Source: Nitrospinota bacterium
GTDB lineage: Bacteria; Nitrospinota; Nitrospinia; Nitrospinales; JACRGP01
Assembly (NCBI GenBank): GCA_016207065.1
Contig: JACQQK010000145.1
Coordinates: forward strand, 1 to 58,520
DNA: 58,520 nt
Direction of reading: 5' to 3'
In this document: positions 14,707 to 22,751 of the stretch, in pieces
Numbering within the stretch: position 1 is the first letter of the stretch
Layout of the letters: every line of letters starts with the position of its first letter
Position numbers and translations under genes: made by a program
Notes under the pieces: model-generated
Database searches by the model: none
Told to the model about the DNA's origin: nothing
Seen by the model: only the letters and a program-made list of their open reading frames with translations

Positions 14707-17634
14707 TCAATCGGAAGCGATCCTCGCGGTTTTGTAGAGAAAATTTTTAAAGCTCGTGAACTTTTTCCATTCCGACGCGTCTTTCTGGAATTGGGGGCCG
14801 CAGGCGCGCAATTTCACGGCCAGGCCCGGAAGGTTGGTCTGATACCGCGACTTGGCCAGGCCGATGATCGTTTTCAAAGTGTCCCGCGTCATTTCCTTGT
14901 TTCTGAATGGCTGGTGGATGGCGGACCAGAAGTTTCCCTGTCCCGACTCCAGCCGCTCTAGAACGCCCGTTGCCGCCAGTTCCCGGGCAGGGAACGTATG
15001 CGCCAGATCGCTGGCGAATTCGGACAGCCCGGCCGTTCCAGCGGACCATTTGTCCGCGTCCGCGTTTCCGGCCCAGGGCGAGACAGCTGGCGCCGCAACG
15101 CCGTTGCCCGGACCGGACTGGCAGGCCATGACGATGTCCTGCCTGGCGATCACGGGGTTTTTACCGAAGAGCGTGGCCCGTAGCAAAATATTTTTCAATT
15201 CCCTCACGTTGCCGCGATAGTTGAGGGTTTTCAGGTATTCTATCGCGTCCCGTTCCAGATAGGGACGGGTTTCGTCCACCATGTCCTTTTTATAGGTATG
15301 AATCAACCGGCCCAGAAAATGGATGGCCAGGTCCTCGATGTCCTCCCGGCGCTCGTTCAGGGGAGGGATGTGGAAGCTCAAGGCGTTCAGACGATGGTAC
15401 AAATCCTCCCGGAACCGGCCTTTGTGGATCTCTTCCGCGAGGTTCTTGTTGGTGGCGGCGATCAGGAAAATCCTGGAGTACCGGGGCTGGTTCTCCCCCA
15501 GGCGCATGAACACGCCGGTGTCGAGGAACCGCAATAACTGGACCTGGGTCTTGGGGTCGGCGTCGCCGATCTCGTCGAGGAAGACCACCCCGCCGTTGGC
15601 TTCCTCCAGGATGCCCTGGCGCGGCGACTCGGCGCCGGTGAACGCGCCCTTCTTGTGGCCGAACAGTTCGCTGTAGGTCAGTTCCCCGCTGTACGCGGCG
15701 ATGTTCGTCTTCTTGAGAGGCAGTTTGTAGTCGGGGCCCTTGGTCTTCTGGAAGATCGCGCTGATCAGGGAATAGATGTTGTTGAAGAAAAACTCTTTTC
15801 CCGTGCCCGTCTCGCCGGTGATCAGGAGCGAGGGGAGTCCCATGGCCGCCTCGTACTGGCCGGAGCTGTCCCAACGCAACATCCGGTTGCATATGGATTC
15901 CACCACGGTGTTGATCTGTTTCACCAGGTAGTGCATCCTCTGGCTTTTGCCGATCACGTTGCCGAAGTGATAAGAAGATACCTTCGGATGGCGGTATTCG
16001 ATGTCCTGCCGCAGGTGGGTCATCTCCTGGCGCAGGTCCTCGATCTGCTTCAGGTTGTACACCTTCTGGCTGACGAGCCGGGCGATGATCTGCAAAATGT
16101 TCTTGTGCTCTTCCGTAAAATAGTTGGTCTGGAAGCTGTCCTGGTTGATGACCCCCAGCACGCTGTTCCCGGAGATGATGGGCACGGCGAGTTCCGCCTG
16201 GATCTGCGGGGACAGGCTCTTGTAAAAACCCTGCGTCAGACGCTGGTTGCTCACGTCGTTGACGACCAGGGGCCGGGCCGTGTGCGCGCAAAATCCGTTG
16301 AGGGACTTGAACTCGTCCGGGAGTTCCCGGCCGCCCACGGGCAGGGGAGGGATTTTGCTCTTCTTCCAGCCGCGCGATTTGGCGCCGATCAGCTTGCCCG
16401 TCTCGTCCTCCACCACCAGCCAGGGCTTGTTGTTGATCATGTGTAGCACGGAGACCGTCCCGCAGTCCGCGCCGATCAGCTCCGAGGTCTTGTCCAGTAT
16501 CTTGTGCAGAAAACTTTGCAGGGAGTTGTCCTGGTCCGACAGGAGTTCCTCGATCTCGGTCAGCACCTCGATTTCGATATGGGCCAGGCTGTCCTCCAGG
16601 ATCAGCTTTTCCACCATGGAGGCGTGCTCCTGCAGGAGAAGTTTCTCCGACTCGGTGAACTCGTAAGGCACGCTGGTGTAATAATTGACGGCGCAGATGA
16701 ACTGTCCGGAGCTCCGGTTGAATTTCGGGACTTGGTAAAGCGAAACCAGGTCGATTTGGCAGGCGATCGGCTTGCGGGCGAATTTTTCCTCGCGGATGTC
16801 CTTGATGTAGAGGGAGTCTAGCTCCGGATGGCGCGCGACCAGGCCCTTCTCCCGGTCGTAGCGCACGATCCGGTTGATCAAGTTTTCGTCGTTGATGACG
16901 CTGATCGGGTCCTTGGAGCCGTAGATGCCCGCGTCCTCCTTGTTCTTCGAGAACACCGCCAGGACCTCCAGCAAGTCGGACGGCGTTTCGGCCTGGCGCC
17001 CGGCGTTCCGCGCGGAGGCCGGGACCAGCGCCGACGCCAGCGTCAGGTTGTCGATGAGCTTCACGGCCGAGCGCACCATCCGCCACGCGGCTTCCTTCTT
17101 GCGCGCGAGGTCCAGGTGCCGGGAAAAGGAAATCTTTTGATGGAACCGCTTGGCCCGCTCGATGACCGGGCTGTTGGCCGACAAAAACGAGGAGATCATG
17201 CCGATCTGCTCGACCGTCAGCGCCTCGCCCTCCTGTTCCCAGTCCAGGCTGATGGTCCCCAGCGGGCGCAGTTGAAAGACGATGGGGAAAACGATCGACG
17301 CGTTGATCGAGGGCGCCTTGTCGAGCGGGTTGCGGAAATCGGCGGACCCGCCCGGCCAGTCCCAGGAGGCGACCGCCTGGTTTTTGTAAAACGCCTGGGA
17401 TATGGGCGACTCCTTCGGCGAGATGTATTGCGTGATTTGCGGATGATGGTTCTGCCCGGTCACGTAGTGGCAGATCAACATCCCCTCGTACAGGTCCTCC
17501 AGATACACCCGCACCGTCTTGCACTTGACCAGGTCCTTCAGGCCCGTGGCGGTAAAGTGCAGAATGTCCGACAAGTTCTCCTTGCCAAACTTCTGGATGA
17601 CCTTGCCCAGTTTGTCTAAATCGCTTTTTTGCAT
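14707..17634 (-). CDS. Sigma-54-dependent transcriptional activator with GAF domains
   Basis: A 975-residue regulator. Residues about 1-520 hold at least two GAF-like sensor regions (roughly 15-160 and 350-520), followed by a short coiled coil. The AAA+ domain has Walker A GETGTGKE starting at 607, the sigma-54 contact loop GAFTGA near 662, FLDEIGDAD as Walker B and REDLYHRL as sensor region. The C-terminal 60 residues (TRDTLKTIIGLAKSRYQ...) look like the short HTH tail of delta-proteobacterial activators, not a Fis helix. rpoN itself is in the window at 54610. The signal sensed by the GAF domains is unknown, and no adjacent target operon is obvious. Confidence 0.9.
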   Translation of the reverse strand: MQKSDLDKLGKVIQKFGKENLSDILHFTATGLKDLVKCKTVRVYLEDLYEGMLICHYVTGQNHHPQITQYISPKESPISQAFYKNQAVASWDWPGGSADFRNPLDKAPSINASIVFPIVFQLRPLGTISLDWEQEGEALTVEQIGMISSFLSANSPVIERAKRFHQKISFSRHLDLARKKEAAWRMVRSAVKLIDNLTLASALVPASARNAGRQAETPSDLLEVLAVFSKNKEDAGIYGSKDPISVINDENLINRIVRYDREKGLVARHPELDSLYIKDIREEKFARKPIACQIDLVSLYQVPKFNRSSGQFICAVNYYTSVPYEFTESEKLLLQEHASMVEKLILEDSLAHIEIEVLTEIEELLSDQDNSLQSFLHKILDKTSELIGADCGTVSVLHMINNKPWLVVEDETGKLIGAKSRGWKKSKIPPLPVGGRELPDEFKSLNGFCAHTARPLVVNDVSNQRLTQGFYKSLSPQIQAELAVPIISGNSVLGVINQDSFQTNYFTEEHKNILQIIARLVSQKVYNLKQIEDLRQEMTHLRQDIEYRHPKVSSYHFGNVIGKSQRMHYLVKQINTVVESICNRMLRWDSSGQYEAAMGLPSLLITGETGTGKEFFFNNIYSLISAIFQKTKGPDYKLPLKKTNIAAYSGELTYSELFGHKKGAFTGAESPRQGILEEANGGVVFLDEIGDADPKTQVQLLRFLDTGVFMRLGENQPRYSRIFLIAATNKNLAEEIHKGRFREDLYHRLNALSFHIPPLNERREDIEDLAIHFLGRLIHTYKKDMVDETRPYLERDAIEYLKTLNYRGNVRELKNILLRATLFGKNPVIARQDIVMACQSGPGNGVAAPAVSPWAGNADADKWSAGTAGLSEFASDLAHTFPARELAATGVLERLESGQGNFWSAIHQPFRNKEMTRDTLKTIIGLAKSRYQTNLPGLAVKLRACGPQFQKDASEWKKFTSFKNFLYKTARIASD

Positions 17635-17754
17635 GCCTTTGACAGTGATTCTGGGGTGAGTAGAAAATCAACACTGTTATTATAGCACGGTTGATTTAAA
17701 AGCAAGTTTTTCCTCGCAAAACGGCGCCGCTACCAGGGGCGCCTTGTTTTCGGA

Positions 17755-17784
17755 TTTACTTTGATTTCCGAAACCCCATATAAT
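17755..17784 (+). promoter_or_regulatory. Putative sigma-70 promoter
   Basis: A perfect TATAAT at 17779-17784 is preceded, with an 18-bp spacer, by TTTACT (17755-17760). The expected start near 17791 is immediately ahead of a strongly structured leader. Confidence 0.55.
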
Positions 17785-17790
17785 TGGAGA

Positions 17791-17933
17791 CTAGAACTGG
17801 TTTCATAAGCATAAATAACCTGAGCGCTACGCGTCCCCGCGTTGCCGCAAAGCCGGGAGGCTTTGCGCTCCATAAAAGGCAACTTATGAAACCGCTTCTA
17901 TATCCCCCACCCACAATTCACAGGAGGCATGCT
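17791..17933 (+). ncRNA. Candidate structured 5' leader (three-way junction)
   Basis: An 11-bp closing stem pairs GGTTTCATAAG (17799-17809) with CTTATGAAACC (17883-17893). Inside are ACGCG-TCCC-CGCGT (about 17829-17842) and a 9-bp hairpin CGCAAAGCC-GGGA-GGCTTTGCG (17846-17867). Together they form a compact three-way junction between a promoter and the RBS of the next gene. It matches no riboswitch class I can name; a repeat element is the alternative. Confidence 0.45.
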
Positions 17934-18554
17934 ATGTCTCGCTCAATCCGGATTGCCCTTATTTGCTGTGTCCTCGGTTTCGTCCTTGGCGCGCCCAATG
18001 CGTTTGCCGACGTGCTCATCCAACTGAAAGACGGGACCGCGGTGGCCGTTCCGGTGAGCAAGGAGAACGTGGTCAGCATCACCTTCACGGAGAGCGCCGC
18101 CGGGCTGATCAACGCGGCCCTGTCCGCCAACGGCGGCAAGGTGGTGTCCGGGTTCACCGGCTGGGGCACGCCCGCCGCCCTGGTCATCGACGGCCAGGCC
18201 GGACCGGACGACATGCAACCGACGTCCACCGCCAGGGACAACATTGCCGCCTACAGCGTGGGGGCGGAACCGTTCCAGATATCCTTCCGGCAACTCACGG
18301 AAGTGCGGCGCATCGGCATCATGCACAAATTCAGCGGCGGCGCCGGGGGACGCGACATTGTCGAACGCGCCCGGTTGACGTTCAGCGACGGAAGTTCGCA
18401 GGAAGTCCGTTTCGCCAAAACCTATTCCATGCAGACGGTGGAAATCGCCCCCAGGGTCACCACGACCTTGAAGGTGGAACAATTGAGCTTTTATCCCGGC
18501 AACGACCGCCGGTGGGGCGTGATCGAGTTCGAAGTCTGGGGAACTCCCCGGTAA
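17934..18554 (+). CDS. Secreted discoidin-like (F5/8 type C) domain protein
   Basis: The ATG at 17934 follows CAGGAGG and gives a signal peptide (about residues 1-25, ending NAFA), so it is preferred over in-frame ATGs further upstream. The 206-residue product has an N-terminal beta stretch VLIQLKDGTAVAVPV (about 26-50), then a discoidin-like jelly roll (about 55-205) with GWGTPAALVIDG and ending GVIEFEVWGTPR. Such domains bind glycans or surfaces. Expression may depend on the structured leader upstream. The fold assignment is moderate, the ligand unknown. Confidence 0.7.
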   Translation: MSRSIRIALICCVLGFVLGAPNAFADVLIQLKDGTAVAVPVSKENVVSITFTESAAGLINAALSANGGKVVSGFTGWGTPAALVIDGQAGPDDMQPTSTARDNIAAYSVGAEPFQISFRQLTEVRRIGIMHKFSGGAGGRDIVERARLTFSDGSSQEVRFAKTYSMQTVEIAPRVTTTLKVEQLSFYPGNDRRWGVIEFEVWGTPR

Positions 18555-18603
18555 ACGTGAAGCCAAGCAGGGACTTAACCCCTTTACACGAGGAGCTAAA
18601 ATT

Positions 18604-18732
18604 ATGAAACCACAACTTTCATTTTTGCCCGCTATGATTCTATTCACCTCACTGTATGGGTGCGCATCAATTTTTAGAGGCGCCCTTAAGTTAATAAGTT
18701 TTGGCGAACTTATCTTAACCGAGAAACCGTGA
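18604..18732 (+). CDS. Small lipoprotein (42 residues)
   Basis: An ATG after GAGGAGCTAAAATT opens a 42-residue frame with a lipoprotein signal peptide and lipobox SLYGC (Cys about 20), followed by about 22 residues ending in EKP. It lies 49 bp after the discoidin-like gene and may be co-transcribed. The function is unknown. Confidence 0.6.
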   Translation: MKPQLSFLPAMILFTSLYGCASIFRGALKLISFGELILTEKP

Positions 18733-18933
18733 CTCATGCACTCCCTTGAGTCACTTACTGTAAACGCTTTTCGTGACTACCCCACATCAATTAACGGATC
18801 ACTCAAACCGGATGGCATCCTCGCCCACCAGTGTAAGGTAAAGGGTTCAGGTCTTTCCTTGGATTCATGTTGTTTTGGAAAGGGAAAGGATACGGCGCCG
18901 CTTCGAGGAGGGGTGGAATATGATGACGGGAGG

Positions 18934-19272
18934 TCAGCGGTGTTTACGCCGTTCGCTGGAGCGGCTGGTCAGGCGGGGTTGACGTTGGCTCAGCCATTTT
19001 TTAAAAGAGGCCCGGCTTTCACTGGAGGGGTTGCCCGCGATCAATCCTTCAACGCTGATATCCTCGTCGAGATCCTCCCAACGAATGCCATGGCCTCCGC
19101 CAATCAATCGCCAATGACCTCGTTCTTTTGGAGTGGCATTTGTCAGACGAGGAAACCATTTCAGCGGAACTGAAATGGTCCTTCCGTCGCTTAAGTCCAC
19201 GCTCAGGGTGTGCCCTGTCACTTTCACGTTCTCGGCGTTTGGGATTTCTATCTCAGCAATGGAAATACTCAT
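18934..19272 (-). CDS. DUF2442 domain protein, putative antitoxin-like partner
   Basis: A 112-residue protein with a DUF2442-like fold: VTGHTLSVDLSDGRTISVPLKWFPRL and the terminal WEDLDEDISVEGLIAG. It overlaps the DUF4160 gene by 20 bp, the usual order of this predicted toxin-antitoxin pair. About 30 basic residues after the domain (SRASFKKWLSQRQPR...) form an unstructured tail. The pair is widespread on mobile and accessory DNA, but its biochemistry is poorly known. Confidence 0.8.
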   Translation of the reverse strand: MSISIAEIEIPNAENVKVTGHTLSVDLSDGRTISVPLKWFPRLTNATPKERGHWRLIGGGHGIRWEDLDEDISVEGLIAGNPSSESRASFKKWLSQRQPRLTSRSSERRKHR

Positions 19273-19489
19273 TCCAAGCCTCCAGCAATTTCAACCGGTT
19301 TTCACCAATGATTTTATGGATGGTCTTAATTTTCGTCGAGTTGAAGCCTCCGCTCCTTTGTAACCGGACAGGATCAAGCCAGAATTTTGCGACTTTATCG
19401 TCGCGCTCGACATGGATGTGCCGGGGTTCGCCCCCATCTCCCGCATAAAAGAAAAAACGATGACCTCCAATTCGAAGCGCCGTTGGCAT
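19253..19489 (-). CDS. DUF4160 domain protein
   Basis: A 78-residue protein with the DUF4160 signature: GHRFFFYAGDGGEPRHIHVE near the start, AKFWLDPVRL in the middle and LLEAWNEYF at the end. The family normally precedes DUF2442, as here. It is a predicted toxin-antitoxin component, with no characterised activity that I can cite. The 20-bp overlap suggests coupled translation. Confidence 0.85.
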   Translation of the reverse strand: MPTALRIGGHRFFFYAGDGGEPRHIHVERDDKVAKFWLDPVRLQRSGGFNSTKIKTIHKIIGENRLKLLEAWNEYFHC

Positions 19490-19628
19490 CGACCTTCAAT
19501 TTAACACCCATTGGATTTCCTGTCAAAGAGAAGCGGTTACATAGGGGGCGGGCCTTGACCTCATGTATTACAAGGCTTGAGGGGGGAAGGCTTAACCCGG
19601 ATATTGCACGAGCAAAAGAATGGAATCG

Positions 19629-19650
19629 CTCCCCCTTGTAAAGGAGACCT
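19629..19650 (-). repeat. CCCCCTTGCAAAGGGGG-family fragment, copy 3
   Basis: CTCCCCCTTGTAAAGGAG is joined to ACCTTTGCATAA. The right half of the palindrome is degenerate. Confidence 0.65.
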
Positions 19651-19849
19651 TTGCATAAGTCCGGTTTTTCCTTCTCCCCTGGTGGGAGAAGGCGAGGATG
19701 AGGGGAAAAATGTCCGTTTCCTCTTTCCCCTCACCCTGTCCCTCTCCCGCCAGGGGAGAGGGCAAGAAAGCCCATGACCTTGAAAACGGCAAGGGGTTAT
19801 CCGCGATTTCCCCGGCGGGTCAAAAAGAAAATCCGGGCACAAGAAATAG

Positions 19850-19889
19850 TTATGCAAAACTCTCCTTTGCAGGGGGCCGGGGGGATTCG
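19850..19889 (+). repeat. CCCCCTTGCAAAGGGGG-family fragment, copy 4
   Basis: TTATGCAAAACTCTCCTTTG is followed by CAGGGGGCCGGGGGGATTCG. It carries the same TTATGCAAA side sequence as copy 3 but in the opposite orientation. Confidence 0.65.
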
Positions 19890-19999
19890 CGCTACTCGCC
19901 GTAGGGGCATGGTTCTGCCCGGATTGCCCTCGACGATCATCGCTCGCCATCCGAGTCAAGCCTGTCGGGGCCAGCGACTCGCTGGCGCGAGCAGGAGTT

Positions 20000-20031
20000 T
20001 CAAATCCCCCTAACCCCCTTTGCAAGGGGGA
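20000..20031 (-). repeat. CCCCCTTGCAAAGGGGG-family repeat, copy 5
   Basis: AAATCCCCCTAACCCC is followed by CTTTGCAAGGGGGA. It is the reverse complement of the layout in copy 1. Confidence 0.8.
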
Positions 20032-20494
20032 ATAAAGGCAAGGCGCTTTTTGTTACTGGGCATTTTCTGTCTCAAACGTCTGGAGAACCTCGGCCCCAAG
20101 AGTCGAAGCGCATCCGCGGATCAGCGCTTATGCAATATCCGGGTTAATCCTTCGGCCAGATGTCCCGGCCATGACCGATGGGGACGCGCCTGAGGATCGA
20201 CGTTGAACTCAAGGCAAAGTCCAACTTGTCGTATTTTTTATGACAAGTAGATCGATCCGCCGCTGACAAGGAACGTCCGCTTGTTTTTAAGGGGATTCCA
20301 TCTGTTAAAGCCGTTTTGCGACTTGAGATACAAACGGTTGGCTCGAAAGGGCTAACTTTTTTTTGTTGAGTTGCATCGTGATTTTAAGGAAAAGTTGAAA
20401 CCTAATTGTATCTCCAGCGCTCTAATGGAAATAAGTCGGCTGGTCAGTTTATTATTTGAGCGATCCCTAATTATTTTCCTCTTGGAGGTGCAAA

Positions 20495-21517
20495 ATGGTT
20501 GAAGAAAAAGATATGGCCGTGAATTGCGGAGAAAAAAGGTCCGGCGATTCCGCGCGACAAAGATCGACGCCCCTGGCAATCTCCCTCTTGCTGGGATTGG
20601 CTCTATCGGGCGGGCCGTTCGTGGGCGAAAGCACGGGCGGCGAGGTTTGGGTCGCCAATATGAAGGGCGCCAACGTCCAGGTGATCGACGCCGACTCCGG
20701 TCAGGTCGTAAAAGCCATTCCCACCGGCGCCGGCGCGCATAACGTCACCTTCAGCCCGGACGGGAAACTGGCCTTCATCTCCAATCTGGGGACCAACAGC
20801 ATAACCATCATCGACGCCGTGTCCAAGGAGAAGTTGGCCGATATAGCTACCGGCGTCAAGGCGCATGACGTGGCCGTGTCCCCGGATGGGAAGATGGCCG
20901 TCGCGTGCAATGTGGGAGCGGGGAATATCACCTTTATCGATGTCGCCTCCAGGAAGGCCGTCCATACCATGCCCACCGGGGAGAAACCCTTCACGGCCGT
21001 GTTCTCGCCCGGAGGACGCCAGGTGTACGTGGTCAACGCGGGTCCCGCGAACATCTCGGTGATCGATACGAGTACCCGCCAGATCACAAAGACCCTGGCG
21101 GGAGCCAAAGGCGCCATGGCCATTAAACCTACGGACGATTGGGGCCTGTTGTGGTTGACGGCTCCGGAAGATAACAAATTGTTATTGATGAACCCCAGGA
21201 CAGGCGCCGTGGAATCCTCTATTGAGGTGCCCGGGGAACCGCATGGGCTGGCCATCAGCCCCGACGGGAAGACCGCCTATGTCGGACAACGGGGTTTGAA
21301 CCAGATCTCGATGATCGACATAGCCAGCGGGAAAATAGTCAAATCGATGCCGCTGGGAAAACGCCCGGACATGATCGCCGTAAGCTCCGACGGTAAATCC
21401 GTTTTTGTGGCCATCCGGGACGAAAACCAGTTGGCCTTCGTTTCCGCCGCCGATTTGAGCGTCAAGAGCCGGGTTGCCGCGGACGGCGAAACGCATGGAG
21501 TCGCGTACCGGGACTAA
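20495..21517 (+). CDS. YVTN-repeat beta-propeller protein, exported
   Basis: A 340-residue protein with GGAGG before the ATG and a hydrophobic segment at about 27-47 serving as signal or anchor. Seven repeats of about 42 residues follow, with VWVANMKGANVQVIDADSG-like and AHNVTFSPDGKLAF-like blades. The YVTN seven-bladed propeller family includes surface-layer proteins and NirF-like heme-binding proteins. No heme motif or catalytic signature is seen, so a specific function cannot be given. A strong terminator ends the unit. Confidence 0.88.
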   Translation: MVEEKDMAVNCGEKRSGDSARQRSTPLAISLLLGLALSGGPFVGESTGGEVWVANMKGANVQVIDADSGQVVKAIPTGAGAHNVTFSPDGKLAFISNLGTNSITIIDAVSKEKLADIATGVKAHDVAVSPDGKMAVACNVGAGNITFIDVASRKAVHTMPTGEKPFTAVFSPGGRQVYVVNAGPANISVIDTSTRQITKTLAGAKGAMAIKPTDDWGLLWLTAPEDNKLLLMNPRTGAVESSIEVPGEPHGLAISPDGKTAYVGQRGLNQISMIDIASGKIVKSMPLGKRPDMIAVSSDGKSVFVAIRDENQLAFVSAADLSVKSRVAADGETHGVAYRD

Positions 21518-21558
21518 GACGCGGATGATAACGTTCGTTAACCATGGTCTAGCCAGAT

Positions 21559-21605
21559 AAAAAAGGCGCTTGGAGGGGAGCTACTCCCCTTTAAGCGCCT
21601 TTTTA
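21559..21605 (+). terminator. Strong rho-independent terminator
   Basis: AAAAAGGCGCTT pairs with AAGCGCCTTTTT, enclosing an inner stem GGAGGGGAG-CTA-CTCCCC. A T-run follows. It lies 42 bp past the YVTN stop and is nearly symmetric, so it could act on both strands. Confidence 0.92.
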
Positions 21606-21723
21606 TTCGCGCGCCCGGCGGGGGATGATCGTGAAGGATTGGGGTAGGATGAAGCTATTACTTGCAGAAGGGACTAATTGTACTTGTGTCTGAATCGGGA
21701 GAGAACGGCTGAAAAGGGAACTC

Positions 21724-22059
21724 CTAACCGCCGTAAAGATCCAGTTGGATTTTGATCGCTCCATTTATTTTGAGCATATCTTCTTCCAAAATATGGCCCG
21801 CGCGTTTAAACAGCCGCGACTTGCTTACGGTCGCCAATTGATCGGCCATGGCCTTGCTTTCCTTGCCGCCAAATGAAACCAGCGCCTCGCTTGGATACAG
21901 TTGGCCTGTCTTGCTGGTTAGCGGAACGACCTGGACCCGGTTGAGGAACTTGTTTGACGCATCATTGCTAACGATCACCGCGGGACGCTTTTTTTTGATC
22001 TCTCCGCCAATGGAGGGACCGAAATTAACCCACCAAACCTCGCCTCTTTTCACGCGCAA
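21724..22059 (-). CDS. MazF/PemK-type mRNA interferase toxin
   Basis: A 111-residue toxin with the MazF/PemK signatures: RGEVWWVNFGPSIGGEIKKKRPAVIVSND at the N-terminus, VVPLTSK in the middle and MADQLATVSKSRL near residue 75. The family cleaves mRNA at short sites during stress. The gene overlaps the upstream antitoxin by 35 bp and is transcribed from the same operator. The conserved R (KRPAVIVS) and the T/S region are intact, so the toxin is probably active. Confidence 0.92.
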   Translation of the reverse strand: MRVKRGEVWWVNFGPSIGGEIKKKRPAVIVSNDASNKFLNRVQVVPLTSKTGQLYPSEALVSFGGKESKAMADQLATVSKSRLFKRAGHILEEDMLKINGAIKIQLDLYGG

Positions 22060-22270
22060 TGTCCTTAAAGGTCGATTCCGCCCAATCCAAAGCCTCCGTC
22101 TCTCTCTTTTTGTCCTTTGACATTTTGGAGTAGGCCAGTTCCAGGTTGGGGCGCACTACATGCGGTCGGACCAATTCCTCGACGAATTTACTGATTTTGC
22201 GCGGGCCGATGGTCTTGTGCAGGCCCTCATACACGTCCTCGCCAACGGTTATGGTCAACTTCTTTTGCAT
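22025..22270 (-). CDS. Antitoxin, ribbon-helix-helix type
   Basis: An 81-residue protein starting MQKKLTITVGEDVYEGLHK, the usual beginning of ribbon-helix-helix antitoxins, with a C-terminal acidic/basic helix likely to bind the toxin. AAGGAGAATCCCA precedes the ATG. A perfect palindrome lies 12 bp upstream of the start. It represses its own operon by inference from the family. Confidence 0.88.
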   Translation of the reverse strand: MQKKLTITVGEDVYEGLHKTIGPRKISKFVEELVRPHVVRPNLELAYSKMSKDKKRETEALDWAESTFKDIAREKRRGLVG

Positions 22271-22281
22271 TGGGATTCTCC

Positions 22282-22310
22282 TTTATATACGTATAATATA
22301 CGTATATAAA
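22282..22310. promoter_or_regulatory. Palindromic operator of the toxin-antitoxin operon
   Basis: Perfect 13-bp arms TTTATATACGTAT and ATACGTATATAAA are separated by AAT. The site includes two TATACGTATA-like half-sites and a plausible TATA-type -10 region, and it touches the antitoxin RBS. It is the likely binding site for the antitoxin. Confidence 0.85.
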
Positions 22311-22379
22311 TCGCCATGTCAAGAGCTCGACGGAAGGAGAATCGCGACTGTGGATTGTGTCTTCTGAGCGCTCTTAAAA

Positions 22380-22751
22380 TTAACGGAGGAAGATCGGGTT
22401 TTTAGTCTTATGAATAGAATAGTCCTTAAGGTCAAGCGGATTTTTAAAAAAGTTAAATGAACTACAAGTTCCCCTACACTTGCATAGGGGCCTTGGATCA
22501 TTGTCGCACTTATGTTTCTCTTGGCATTCGTTTTTGCACTCTTCACGGCTCGTTTTGCAATCTTCGAAGCACTCAGCCGCTTTATCCGGTGCGTCTGGCG
22601 CAGGGCAACTGATCGTGCATGAATCATGTGCCGAATTACAGTATTTGTAGCAATCCCCCTCAGATTCAGCATTGGCAACTGCGGTAAACATGAAAAAAGC
22701 AAACGAGGAAAGAATAGAAACCACCAAAAATCTAATGGGGTACTTTAACAT
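22380..22751 (-). CDS. Secreted cysteine-rich protein
   Basis: A 123-residue protein with a signal peptide (about residues 1-29, ending ANAES) followed by 13 cysteines in about 60 residues: DCYKYCNSAHDSCTISC, CFEDCKTSREECKNEC, HKCDNDPRPLCKCRGTC. Spacing C-x3-C is repeated, suggesting helical hairpins joined by disulfides or a metal-binding scaffold. AAGGAGGAGAA precedes the ATG. No family is recognised. The C-terminal 25 residues have no cysteine. Confidence 0.72.
   Translation of the reverse strand: MLKYPIRFLVVSILSSFAFFMFTAVANAESEGDCYKYCNSAHDSCTISCPAPDAPDKAAECFEDCKTSREECKNECQEKHKCDNDPRPLCKCRGTCSSFNFFKNPLDLKDYSIHKTKNPIFLR

Larger units (their letters stand above)
19490..20494. other. Gene-free stretch rich in short repeats
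   Basis: I find no supportable gene over about 1 kb. It contains CCCCCTTGCAAAGGGGG-family fragments at 19629-19650, 19850-19889 and 20000-20031. It also has two imperfect palindromes around CTTCTCCCCTGGTGGGAGAA (about 19671) and CCCTCTCCCGCCAGGGGAGAGGG (about 19739). ACCTTTGCATAA (19648) and TTATGCAAAA (19850) face each other as an inverted pair. From 20040 on it becomes AT-richer and holds nothing I recognise. Confidence 0.7.

Noticed and set aside
15290-17674. 794-residue open frame overlapping the sigma-54 activator on the same strand
   Set aside because: It is low-complexity Arg/Gly/Pro-rich and conflicts with the frame holding GETGTGKE and GAFTGA.
17723-17750. Terminator-like GGCGCC hairpin followed by TTGTTTT
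   Set aside because: No plus-strand gene ends before it and the loop is large for a six-bp stem, so I cannot assign it a gene.
17799-17893. Integron attC site
   Set aside because: The outer arms do not carry the RYYYAAC and GTTRRRY core sites and no integrase or cassette array is present.
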